The notes beneath the pieces are model-generated. The model saw nothing but the letters and a program-made list of their open reading frames with translations. It was not told the DNA's origin and did no database searches. Below are positions 1 through 6,252 of a stretch of DNA of 11,627 bases, in pieces (the stretch's first letter is position 1; each line of letters starts with the position of its first letter). The DNA lies in the NCBI GenBank assembly GCA_025455225.1, contig JALOMY010000047.1, positions 1 to 11,627 of the forward strand, in the 5' to 3' direction. Source of the stretch: Cyclobacteriaceae bacterium. GTDB taxonomy: Bacteria > Bacteroidota > Bacteroidia > Cytophagales > Cyclobacteriaceae. The position numbers were made by a program, and so were the translations under genes.

Positions 1-684
1 TGGTTGCTGGATTCACTCATGAATACCGATTATTCCATTCAAAAGAAAAAAGGCAAGTTTCTATATAACCAACCGGAATACATCATTCTTCATGAAGGCG
101 ACAGCTTACTTATTCCAGACCTGCATTTTGCTGATTCTGCAGAAAAGCGTTTAAATACAACCATTCTTGATGTAAACATCCCCGAGTTTAAGCTGCGCAT
201 CATTCAAGGCATGGATACTCTTCGAACCTGTAAAATCCGGGTTGGCCGAAACAGTGAAAGATTCCTGAGCCTTGCAGATCGCGTAGTTGATCTGCGAACC
301 CCGATCGGTGAAGGAGAAATAATACGGATATCGAGAATACCCTATTACGTTGATCCCGAAACGGGTCTTCGATACGACAGCACCCGAAGAGATGACCGCA
401 GGTATACTAAATTACCCATTATACCGTGGCTTGAGCCCTCCATCAATGATATCCGATACGGAACCCTGATTCACCCAACCACCAATCCGGCTACATTAGG
501 CAAGGCGATTTCTCACGGTTGCGTTGGAACGAGCGAAGCAGACGGTTGGTATATTTACTACCACGCCCCAATTCATACAAAAGTTATTTTCCGCTATGAT
601 CTTTCTGTTGTTGATGAACAAGGCGATTCGATTCAATTAAGAGACATTTATCAGTATAAAGCAAAAAAGAAAAAGAATTCCTGA
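1..684 (+). CDS. L,D-transpeptidase (YkuD family), 5'-truncated by window edge
   Basis: Probable peptidoglycan L,D-transpeptidase acting in the periplasm, where this family forms 3-3 cross-links or attaches proteins to the wall by a catalytic cysteine. The frame is open from base 1, so the N-terminus lies outside the window; about 227 residues are visible. The stretch ending EGDSLLIPD (about bases 91-120) resembles the tail of a LysM-like or other wall-binding segment. The YkuD domain starts at TTILDVNIPEFKLRI (from about base 157). The active site is the HPTTNPATLGKAISHGCVG region (about 472-531), with the catalytic Cys codon at 520-522 and the preceding His at 514-516. The protein ends in a Lys-rich tail, KAKKKKNS. 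The Gly after SHGCV replaces the Asn common elsewhere; I recall close Bacteroidota homologues with HGCIGT-like motifs, so this is probably a family trait. Family assignment is firm; the physiological role is inferred. Confidence 0.9.
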   Translation, partial: WLLDSLMNTDYSIQKKKGKFLYNQPEYIILHEGDSLLIPDLHFADSAEKRLNTTILDVNIPEFKLRIIQGMDTLRTCKIRVGRNSERFLSLADRVVDLRTPIGEGEIIRISRIPYYVDPETGLRYDSTRRDDRRYTKLPIIPWLEPSINDIRYGTLIHPTTNPATLGKAISHGCVGTSEADGWYIYYHAPIHTKVIFRYDLSVVDEQGDSIQLRDIYQYKAKKKKNS

Positions 685-737
685 CGAACAGTTCAATTAT
701 TATCACGCGTAATTAATGATTTCAATCCATGTACCGG

Positions 738-751
738 ATGATTACGGTCAT
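738..751. promoter_or_regulatory. Candidate CRP/FNR-type operator upstream of the Pro-rich gene
   Basis: ATGAT-TACG-GTCAT fits ATGAY-N4-RTCAT and is centred at 744.5, 65 bp upstream of the ATG at 810. It is one of only three matches I found in the window. The core TGA-N6-TCA has the half-site and spacing of CRP/FNR operators. It lies in the 125-bp gap after the L,D-transpeptidase gene, so it could control the Pro-rich protein and the methyltransferase. The assignment to the regulator encoded at 1720-2778 is inference. Confidence 0.45.
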
Positions 752-761
752 TTACGGTAAC
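742..761 (+). repeat. Tandem 10-bp direct repeat
   Basis: Two adjacent units, TTACGGTCAT (742-751) and TTACGGTAAC (752-761), match at 8 of 10 positions and are exactly one unit (about one helical turn) apart. The first unit overlaps the right half of the operator candidate at 738-751. Direct repeats at this spacing are common for response-regulator binding, but with only two units this could be chance. Confidence 0.35.
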
Positions 762-789
762 TATAAATAGATGGATCTTTCACATATCA

Positions 790-809
790 ATTGATAATCG
801 GTAATCAAT
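790..809 (+). repeat. Inverted repeat abutting the start codon of the Pro-rich gene
   Basis: ATTGAT (790-795) and ATCAAT (804-809) form a 6-bp inverted repeat with an 8-base spacer that ends directly at the ATG at 810. In the transcript it would lie over the ribosome landing site and could affect initiation. The stem is short and A/U-rich, so it would be weak. No Shine-Dalgarno sequence is evident here. Confidence 0.25.
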
Positions 810-1034
810 ATGATGTATATGCAAAAGGAAATTCCATTACAACCTGAGAAACCGGAAATCATGCCCCCTCAGGAGCCGGAGGAACCCGAATGGCCAAAAA
901 GGGAGCCGGAAATAATTCCGGAAAAAGAACCCGGTCCAGGCGAACCACCCCAGGAAATTCCACTTCCACCCGAAAGAAACAGGAAACTTAACTCGTTAAT
1001 ATGGACACGATTAAACTTTTTGATCAGCATGTAG
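810..1034 (+). CDS. Small Pro/Glu-rich protein of unknown function
   Basis: A 74-residue protein dominated by Pro, Glu and Lys in short imperfect units such as PEKPEIMPP, REPEIIPEKEP and GEPPQEIPLPP (about residues 10-55), followed by a basic-hydrophobic tail, RKLNSLIWTRLNFLISM. There is no signal peptide or transmembrane segment, and the repeat part should be extended and disordered. I recall similar small proline-rich proteins in Bacteroidota but know no function. ATG codons at 810, 813 and 819 are all possible starts. The last 34 bases overlap the methyltransferase start at 1001 in another frame, so the two are probably co-transcribed and perhaps translationally coupled. The strongly biased composition argues that the frame is real. 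The part lying inside the methyltransferase gene may be only a read-out to the first stop. Confidence 0.6.
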   Translation: MMYMQKEIPLQPEKPEIMPPQEPEEPEWPKREPEIIPEKEPGPGEPPQEIPLPPERNRKLNSLIWTRLNFLISM

Positions 1035-1654
1035 CTGAATATGATGCCTGGTTCGATCAATATCCTTTTGTATTTCAATCGGAGATCGAAGCAGTTCGTG
1101 AAATGTTACCCATAGGAGAAAAACTATTGGGAATTGAAGTTGGCCTGGGTACCGGACGATACTCACAAGCGCTTCAAATCAAAGAAGGTATTGAACCCTC
1201 CGAAAACATGCGTGTCGTGGCGATTAAAAGGGGAATAGAAACCATGGATGCTGTAGCCGAAAAATTACCATATGGCGATTTGAGGTTTGATTTTGTATTG
1301 ATGCTGTTCAGCATTGCTTATTTCAATCGTCTGGATGTAGCGTTTGCAGAGGCTTTTCGGGTCTTGAAGAACGATGGCGCCCTGGTGATTGGCTTTATTG
1401 ACAAGAACAGCGTCATTGGCAAGCAATATGAGTTACATAAACCCGAAAGTACTTTTTACCGTCACGCCAATTTCTATTCGGTTGATAAAATCGTACAGGA
1501 ATTAACGGATGCCGGTTTCAGACACTTCTCATTCTGTCAAACGCTTTTTGGCGAACTCGATTCCATAATCGAATTCCAACCGTCCAAAGAAGGTTATGGT
1601 GAAGGTTCGTTTGTTGTACTTAAAGCCTTAAAGAAATTTCCTCATAAAACCTGA
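1001..1654 (+). CDS. Class I SAM-dependent methyltransferase
   Basis: A 217-residue soluble methyltransferase of the Rossmann-fold (Methyltransf_11/25-like) type. Motif I, the SAM-binding glycine loop, is GIEVGLGTGRYS at residues 44-55. The acidic residue after strand 2 is in GIEPSENM (63-70). The motif IV region is DFVLMLFSIAYF (97-108), and FREVLK-like helix residues FRVLKNDGALVIGF (119-132) follow, as is usual in this family. The length is typical of a stand-alone single-domain enzyme. The N-terminus, LFDQHVAEYDAWF, is the usual family opening and supports the ATG at 1001. Substrate cannot be read from the sequence; small-molecule methylation is most likely. The gene overlaps the Pro-rich gene by 34 bp and is followed 18 bp later by a strong terminator. 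Confidence 0.85.
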   Translation: MDTIKLFDQHVAEYDAWFDQYPFVFQSEIEAVREMLPIGEKLLGIEVGLGTGRYSQALQIKEGIEPSENMRVVAIKRGIETMDAVAEKLPYGDLRFDFVLMLFSIAYFNRLDVAFAEAFRVLKNDGALVIGFIDKNSVIGKQYELHKPESTFYRHANFYSVDKIVQELTDAGFRHFSFCQTLFGELDSIIEFQPSKEGYGEGSFVVLKALKKFPHKT

Positions 1655-1672
1655 AGAATAACCTACTCGAAA

Positions 1673-1703
1673 AATAAAGGCAGTTCATTCAACTGCCTTT
1701 ATT
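1673..1703. terminator. Bidirectional intrinsic terminator between convergent genes
   Basis: A perfect 13-bp stem, AATAAAGGCAGTT (1673-1685) with AACTGCCTTTATT (1691-1703), closes a 5-base loop, CATTC. The A-rich left end and T-rich right end make it work in both directions. It sits 18 bp after the methyltransferase stop and 16 bp beyond the 3' end of the minus-strand regulator gene at 1720, so it should end both transcripts. Confidence 0.9.
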
Positions 1704-1719
1704 GTTTGCTATCAGTCCG

Positions 1720-2778
1720 TTACTGTGCAATATGTTCCAGTTTTTTCTTATCCAGGATTCGTATCCCGGATTCAGTTAATTCAAGAATATGTTCATCCCT
1801 AAAATCTGCTAAGGTACGGTTAAGAGATTCGGTAGCCGTACCCACTAATCCGGAAATATCTTTTCTGGCCAGGTTAATTAACTTACCCCTTTCATTTGGA
1901 TATACTTGTTCACAAATTTTTATTAAAGCGCTGGCTACCCGTTGCCGTACAGATTGATAGGCCATCTCCATCAGGCGTTGCTCTGTCTCATGAAGATTAC
2001 TGGATAATATCCGGATGAAATTCCTGGCAATTTCGTGATTGGTATAAATCAGGCTTAAGAAATCATCTTTGGGTATCAGGTAAACTTCTGCGTCTTCCAA
2101 TACAACGGCTGATTCATTATAGGGAGTATTTTCGATCAATGGAAGAAATCCGATAAACTCACCTTCCTTATGAAGACCGGTAACCAACTCCTTACCGTCT
2201 TGTGTAGTTTTATAGGTTTTGATGATTCCTTTTCGAATTACAAAAAGATCGTTGGGCTCAAGGCCCTCCATATAGATAAAATCCTTTTTCCTGATTTTAC
2301 GGATCACCCGGTTTTGAGAAAGATTCTGAAACTCCTTAAGTTGGCGTGCATGAGAATAAAATTGATCCAGATCTTCAATTTTTGATTCGGCTGAAGAAAC
2401 AATATGTTCATGTTTCCTTAGCCTTACATCTACCACTTTAAGAAGTTCAGATCCATCAAACGGTTTGGTGATGTAATCATCAGCACCCAGATCCATGCCC
2501 ATACGCTGATCCGAACGGTCTGCTTTTGCTGTTAAGAAGATAAAAGGAATGCCAGCCGTCTGCGGATTATTTGACAGGATCTTTAATACCCCAAACCCAT
2601 CCAGTTCTGGCATCATGATATCACATAAAATCAGGTCGGGTTTATGACGTTGTGCCTGGGCAATCCCATCCCGGCCGTTCAGTGCAGTAAGAACATGATA
2701 ATCGGCCAATTGCAGAATTCCTGCAATGTTTTCGATCATTTCCTTGTCGTCTTCAATAACCAATATCGTATACTTCAT
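1720..2778 (-). CDS. Response regulator: receiver domain fused to CRP/FNR-type DNA-binding protein
   Basis: A 352-residue transcription regulator, partner of the kinase just upstream. The receiver domain (about 1-122) has the acidic pocket E9-D10-D11, phospho-acceptor D53 in CDIMMPELDG, T83 and K105 (TKPF). A linker leads to a cyclic-nucleotide-type beta roll (about 150-260) and a C-terminal Crp helix-turn-helix (about 300-332, recognition segment GTATESLNRTL). In the phosphate-binding cassette the usual Arg-Ser-Ala reads Glu-Ser-Ala (222-224), so cAMP binding is doubtful and phosphorylation is the likely input. The recognition helix keeps the Glu and Arg that read the TGA half-site core in CRP and FNR. 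The ATG at 2778 overlaps the kinase stop as ATGA. The ATG at 2784 (two residues longer, 10-bp overlap) is the alternative. Tight coupling with the kinase is evident. Confidence 0.92.
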   Translation of the reverse strand: MKYTILVIEDDKEMIENIAGILQLADYHVLTALNGRDGIAQAQRHKPDLILCDIMMPELDGFGVLKILSNNPQTAGIPFIFLTAKADRSDQRMGMDLGADDYITKPFDGSELLKVVDVRLRKHEHIVSSAESKIEDLDQFYSHARQLKEFQNLSQNRVIRKIRKKDFIYMEGLEPNDLFVIRKGIIKTYKTTQDGKELVTGLHKEGEFIGFLPLIENTPYNESAVVLEDAEVYLIPKDDFLSLIYTNHEIARNFIRILSSNLHETEQRLMEMAYQSVRQRVASALIKICEQVYPNERGKLINLARKDISGLVGTATESLNRTLADFRDEHILELTESGIRILDKKKLEHIAQ

Positions 2779-4256
2779 ACCCATTCAGATTCGTGATGAA
2801 TGGCCTCATTTGTATTGACCGGAACCGAAAGAATAAATTCAGTTTTCTCATACGGTTTGCTGGTAAAGTGAATGGATCCCTCCAAAAGCTTAACGTATCG
2901 CTTTACAATATTCAATCCGAGGCCCGTTCCCTGAATATTAAAAGCATTCTGTGCCCGGTAAAAGCGTTTAAAAATGTAGGGTTGTTCATCTTCCGGAATA
3001 CCAATGCCGTGATCTGTAACCGAAACGGTTAAAACACCATCGGTAAGTACTGATTCCAGAAGAATTTCGTCTTCATTATTTGTGTATTTGAATGAATTTG
3101 AGATCAGGTTATACAAAATGTTTCGCAACACTTGTTTATCCGAATTAATGATCGTTTCACCACTATGATGAATGCGCAACTTTTGCTGACCACGTTTGAG
3201 CGGTTCAACCTCCTTCTCCAGTTCACCCAGGAATTGGACGTAGTCAAACTCACTGAAGTTGGGCTTAATTTCACCTTCCTCAAGTTTACCCAACGACAGA
3301 AAATCATTAAGGATCTCTGTGAGTATTTTTACGGACCGTTTGATTCTTCCCAGGTGTGTTACTTTATTGGCTTCGAATTTTTCACCCGTATAACTTTCCA
3401 GCAAAAAGGCAGAAGATAAAATAGTGGTGAGTGGCGTACGAAATTCATGGGATGCCAGCGTAACAAACCTGGATTTCATTTCACCCAATTGCCGTTCTTT
3501 TTCCAGGGCAAGGGTTAATTCCTTTTCGGTCTTTTTCAACACATGTATGTCATGAACAACCACCAGTATCCGGTGTCCGGTATGCCCGTTTTTAAAAGGC
3601 GTTGAATTAACTTCATACGCAATGTTATTACAGATCATTTCAAACGATACTTCATTGCCCCGAAGCGTCTTTTGCAAAAATTCTTCAATATGCTGTTTGG
3701 AACCTTGAATGGTATCGGTAAACTTTTTGCCGACAAGACTTTCTGGCCTTAATGATTTGCAGACAAGGCCTTTGCCTTCTGCAAATACGTATTTCAGATC
3801 CTGGTCCAGCAAACCGATCCATCCCTCGGGGAAATTCCGGGCGATGGCCTTATACATTTCTTCGCTGCTCTTTAACCGTTCTTCTGCCATGATCCGCTCC
3901 TGAAGCTCGTTCCGTTGTTGCAGCTCGTACCATTGTGCCTCCCGGTATTGCAACGTAAAATACAAGGCCGCCCAAACGGTACCCAGTGCCAGCAAGCGGT
4001 TGAATAGAATGGTGAATTGATTAAGTTGCGCAATCCACTCCAGGCTTACATAATATCCGGCAATCAGAAATGCTGAGGCGAGAATGGCAATTAAAATGGT
4101 ATGCCTTCTTTTTATCGAAAACCAGTAAGCAAAACCTGCGATGGCAATATAGGCTACCGTTAAAAGTGTATGCGATACGTATTCAAAAACGAATACTGCC
4201 GTCATGAACAAGATCCCTACCAGGGTGTACCCTTTTCCATGACTTCCTACTGGCAT
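2775..4256 (-). CDS. Membrane PAS sensor histidine kinase
   Basis: A 493-residue sensor kinase. Four N-terminal transmembrane segments (about 10-27, 30-47, 53-70, 82-102) with almost no periplasmic loops suggest intramembrane or cytoplasmic sensing. A charged helix (about 105-132) leads to a PAS domain (about 133-240). The HisKA domain holds the phospho-acceptor H270 in LASHEFRTPLTT. The HATPase_c domain has its N box around N379-N387 (LRNILYNLISNSFKYT), G1 box DHGIGIP (415-421), F box FKRFYRA and G2 box GTGLGL (443-448). All catalytic residues are present. An in-frame TTG at 4262 is possible, but the ATG at 4256 is the better start. The stop overlaps the start of the response-regulator gene, so the two form a coupled pair. 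The 107 bp upstream carry palindromes that may be operators for the regulator. Signal unknown. Confidence 0.93.
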   Translation of the reverse strand: MPVGSHGKGYTLVGILFMTAVFVFEYVSHTLLTVAYIAIAGFAYWFSIKRRHTILIAILASAFLIAGYYVSLEWIAQLNQFTILFNRLLALGTVWAALYFTLQYREAQWYELQQRNELQERIMAEERLKSSEEMYKAIARNFPEGWIGLLDQDLKYVFAEGKGLVCKSLRPESLVGKKFTDTIQGSKQHIEEFLQKTLRGNEVSFEMICNNIAYEVNSTPFKNGHTGHRILVVVHDIHVLKKTEKELTLALEKERQLGEMKSRFVTLASHEFRTPLTTILSSAFLLESYTGEKFEANKVTHLGRIKRSVKILTEILNDFLSLGKLEEGEIKPNFSEFDYVQFLGELEKEVEPLKRGQQKLRIHHSGETIINSDKQVLRNILYNLISNSFKYTNNEDEILLESVLTDGVLTVSVTDHGIGIPEDEQPYIFKRFYRAQNAFNIQGTGLGLNIVKRYVKLLEGSIHFTSKPYEKTEFILSVPVNTNEAIHHESEWV

Positions 4257-4271
4257 AAACAACCGGATTTA

Positions 4272-4286
4272 ATGACTACCCGTCAA
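4272..4286. promoter_or_regulatory. Third, looser TGAC/GTCA palindrome upstream of the kinase gene
   Basis: ATGAC-TACCC-GTCAA carries the same TGAC/GTCA half-sites as its neighbours but with a 5-base spacer, centred at 4279, 23 bp before the kinase ATG. The spacer change would rotate one half-site, so it is a weaker candidate than the other two. It is listed because three such palindromes within 77 bp is unusual. Confidence 0.25.
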
Positions 4287-4312
4287 GGTATCGTTGTATT
4301 GAAATTTAATTT

Positions 4313-4326
4313 ATGACCAGTGTCAT
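4313..4326. promoter_or_regulatory. Candidate CRP/FNR-type operator upstream of the kinase-regulator operon
   Basis: ATGAC-CAGT-GTCAT has perfect 5-bp half-sites with a 4-bp spacer, the geometry of the FNR site TTGAT-N4-ATCAA. It is centred at 4319.5, 63 bp upstream of the kinase ATG at 4256. On the minus strand TAAATTTC (4308-4301) resembles the Bacteroidota -7 element TAnnTTTG, which would place this site in the promoter spacer. Autoregulation by the receiver-CRP protein is the natural reading, but it is inference. Confidence 0.55.
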
Positions 4327-4336
4327 GGTTGATTCC

Positions 4337-4348
4337 TGACAATAGTCA
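4337..4348. promoter_or_regulatory. Second candidate operator copy upstream of the kinase-regulator operon
   Basis: TGAC-AATA-GTCA repeats the TGAC-N4-GTCA core of the neighbouring palindrome, with centres 23 bp apart (4342.5 versus 4319.5), roughly two helical turns. The outer base pair (C/A) does not match the ATGAY form. It lies between the beta-barrel stop codon and the first operator, where an upstream activator site would be expected if TAAATTTC at 4308-4301 is the promoter. Confidence 0.45.
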
Positions 4349-4363
4349 ATAAGAATATTTGAA

Positions 4364-5515
4364 TTAAAAACTCAATTTAAAGCGGATAAAAGCGCGGTGA
4401 GTCAATGCATCAAATCCGGAGGCTTGTTCAGCATAAAACGATTGCCAAACCAGGTCGATATCCAGGTTGGTGGCCAGGTTATAACGAACAGAAGGTAATA
4501 CAATAAGGAAATTGGTTTTAGGTGCATACACCGCACTGGCACTCAGAGTAAGCAACGGAGTTATTGCTTTGCTTACTATACCAACCAAGTTCCATTTGGT
4601 GGGCATTGGATTGAGCGGAGAAAGTTCAAGTGACGTGATGTTCCAGGCATTAATCGGATCATCCAGGCCTCTGCTGTTATACAGGCCACCACCAGAAATG
4701 TACCAGCCATTGGAGAAAATATAATCGGCCTCCAAGGCTACATTCAGCTGGGATTGATAAGATTCATGCTGAATAAAGTATTGTGTTTCACCCTTGAACC
4801 CCGTATTTCCAATACTTCCAGACCAACCCAGACCAACGGTAGGCTGATCCAGGTACCAGCCAGCCAGGAACTGTATATCGTAATTCTTGTAATTCGTGAA
4901 GTACCGACCGGCCACAATGGTTTTATCAATGGGGCTTCCGCTTCTTGAAACGGCAAGCTCTACATACGACATACCACCCAGCAGGTATTGACCTTTTATG
5001 GCATCTGTGGATGGACGTTCTTCATAATCAAAATCAAGGAAATTATAGGTATTAAAAATGTCGTTTGGATTCCAGGTGGTGGTAATTCCCCAATTGATTC
5101 GTTGCCGGCCCAGGCGAACATTCCATGAGCCGGAAGCATATTCCAACCACAGCCGGTCTATATTGGTATATAAAACCATGCTTTCGGTTTCAAACCAGGT
5201 TATGGACAAATCGGCCCATTCACTGCTGTAGCGCAGGCCGGATGAAAAATCGGGAGTCAGTTTTACTTCTTCACCCCAGAAAAACCGGTTACGCATTTCC
5301 ATGGCAGCAGTCAATCCTTTAACCGGTTTATACCGGAAATTCAATCGGTTATGAATCAGGTTTCCTGTAATCAATTGATCAAAATCTGGATTAAACGTCA
5401 GGGTTTGCATATCCTTCACGTACCCCGTTACCTGAAAGGGTTTTATTGCAACGCTGTCCTGGGCATGGAGATGCAAGGCTGATAAAAAAATCATAATGCC
5501 CGGTAAGCATTTCAT
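4364..5515 (-). CDS. Outer-membrane beta-barrel protein of the ABC export operon
   Basis: A 383-residue predicted outer-membrane protein. Residues 1-19 (MKCLPGIMIFLSALHLHAQ) form a signal peptide. The rest alternates polar and hydrophobic residues in many short strands rich in Trp, Tyr and Phe, and the chain ends in Phe (RFKLSF), the usual terminal barrel signature. GRQRINWGITTTWNPNDIFN (about 136-155) resembles the conserved region of the DUF1302-like barrels that sit beside transporter and LolA-like genes in Proteobacteria; this likeness is from memory. It is the last gene of the five-gene operon, 11 bp after the ATPase. Position suggests it receives or positions the exported molecule in the outer membrane. 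It could instead be a porin-like partner. Substrate unknown. Confidence 0.75.
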   Translation of the reverse strand: MKCLPGIMIFLSALHLHAQDSVAIKPFQVTGYVKDMQTLTFNPDFDQLITGNLIHNRLNFRYKPVKGLTAAMEMRNRFFWGEEVKLTPDFSSGLRYSSEWADLSITWFETESMVLYTNIDRLWLEYASGSWNVRLGRQRINWGITTTWNPNDIFNTYNFLDFDYEERPSTDAIKGQYLLGGMSYVELAVSRSGSPIDKTIVAGRYFTNYKNYDIQFLAGWYLDQPTVGLGWSGSIGNTGFKGETQYFIQHESYQSQLNVALEADYIFSNGWYISGGGLYNSRGLDDPINAWNITSLELSPLNPMPTKWNLVGIVSKAITPLLTLSASAVYAPKTNFLIVLPSVRYNLATNLDIDLVWQSFYAEQASGFDALTHRAFIRFKLSF

Positions 5516-5526
5516 GTCAATGAAAG

Positions 5527-6240
5527 TTAACCATGAACAGCAGGTGATGTATCTACCTGAGCCGTATCCGTTACGATCTTACCATCAACCAGGGTGATCA
5601 CTCTCCTGGCCCGTTCAATTACGCGCTGGTCATGTGTGGAGAAAATAAATGTCATATTTTCCTCCTGATTCAGTTTAGCCATTATGTCAAGTAGATTACC
5701 GGCTGATTTTGAATCCAGGTTTGCCGTTGGTTCATCGGCCAATACTACTTGCGGACGCGATGCCAACGCACGGGCGACAGCAACCCGCTGCTGTTGTCCT
5801 CCGGAGAGTTGTGACGGGCGTGTATTGATTTTGTCTTCCATACCGATCTGCCTGAAAAGAACCTGAACCCGTTGATTGATCTCATTTCGCGACACACCCT
5901 GGAGTTGCATAATCAATTCCACATTTTCGCGGGCCGATAAAACCGGAATCAGGTTAAACGCCTGGAAGACAAATCCGATGTTACGCAACCTGAAATCGAT
6001 TAACTGATTGGCCGAAAGTTTGGTAATGTCGGTACCATGTATAATGATATTTCCGGTATCGGGCTTATCAAGCCCACCGATCAGGTTCAGCAGCGTGGTT
6101 TTTCCGGATCCGGAAGGGCCAACCAAAGCTGTGAATTCACCGCGCTCAAGGTGGAGATGAACATCATTGACCGCAACAACTGGAATGGTTTTTGGATTAT
6201 AGGTTTTCGTGATATGGTGCGCATCGATTATGGTATCCAT
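5527..6240 (-). CDS. ABC transporter ATPase, LolD/MacB type
   Basis: A 237-residue ATPase that powers the two permeases encoded just upstream. Walker A is GPSGSGKT (41-48), the Q-loop is at Q93 (FVFQAFNLIP), the signature is LSGGQ (145-149), Walker B is VVLADE (165-170) followed by PTANLDS, and the switch His is H203 (FSTHD). All are intact. The FQAFNLIPVLSARENVE segment is typical of the LolD/MacB/FtsE branch, which drives mechanotransmission rather than classical import. The ATG at 6240 is preferred; an in-frame TTG at 6246 would add two residues. It lies 12 bp after the stop of the second permease and 11 bp before the beta-barrel gene, so it is part of one transcript. Confidence 0.93.
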   Translation of the reverse strand: MDTIIDAHHITKTYNPKTIPVVAVNDVHLHLERGEFTALVGPSGSGKTTLLNLIGGLDKPDTGNIIIHGTDITKLSANQLIDFRLRNIGFVFQAFNLIPVLSARENVELIMQLQGVSRNEINQRVQVLFRQIGMEDKINTRPSQLSGGQQQRVAVARALASRPQVVLADEPTANLDSKSAGNLLDIMAKLNQEENMTFIFSTHDQRVIERARRVITLVDGKIVTDTAQVDTSPAVHG

Positions 6241-6252
6241 ATTCAATTCAGG

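Noticed and set aside
869..1078. Minus-strand open frame opposite the Pro-rich gene
   Set aside because: It is the mirror of a CCG/GAA-rich repeat and gives a Gly/Ser-rich product; it crosses into the methyltransferase gene, and the plus frame is better supported.
2796..2809. ATGAATGGCCTCAT, resembling the operator palindrome
   Set aside because: It lies inside the kinase coding end and fails the Y/R positions (A and C), so it was not counted as a site.
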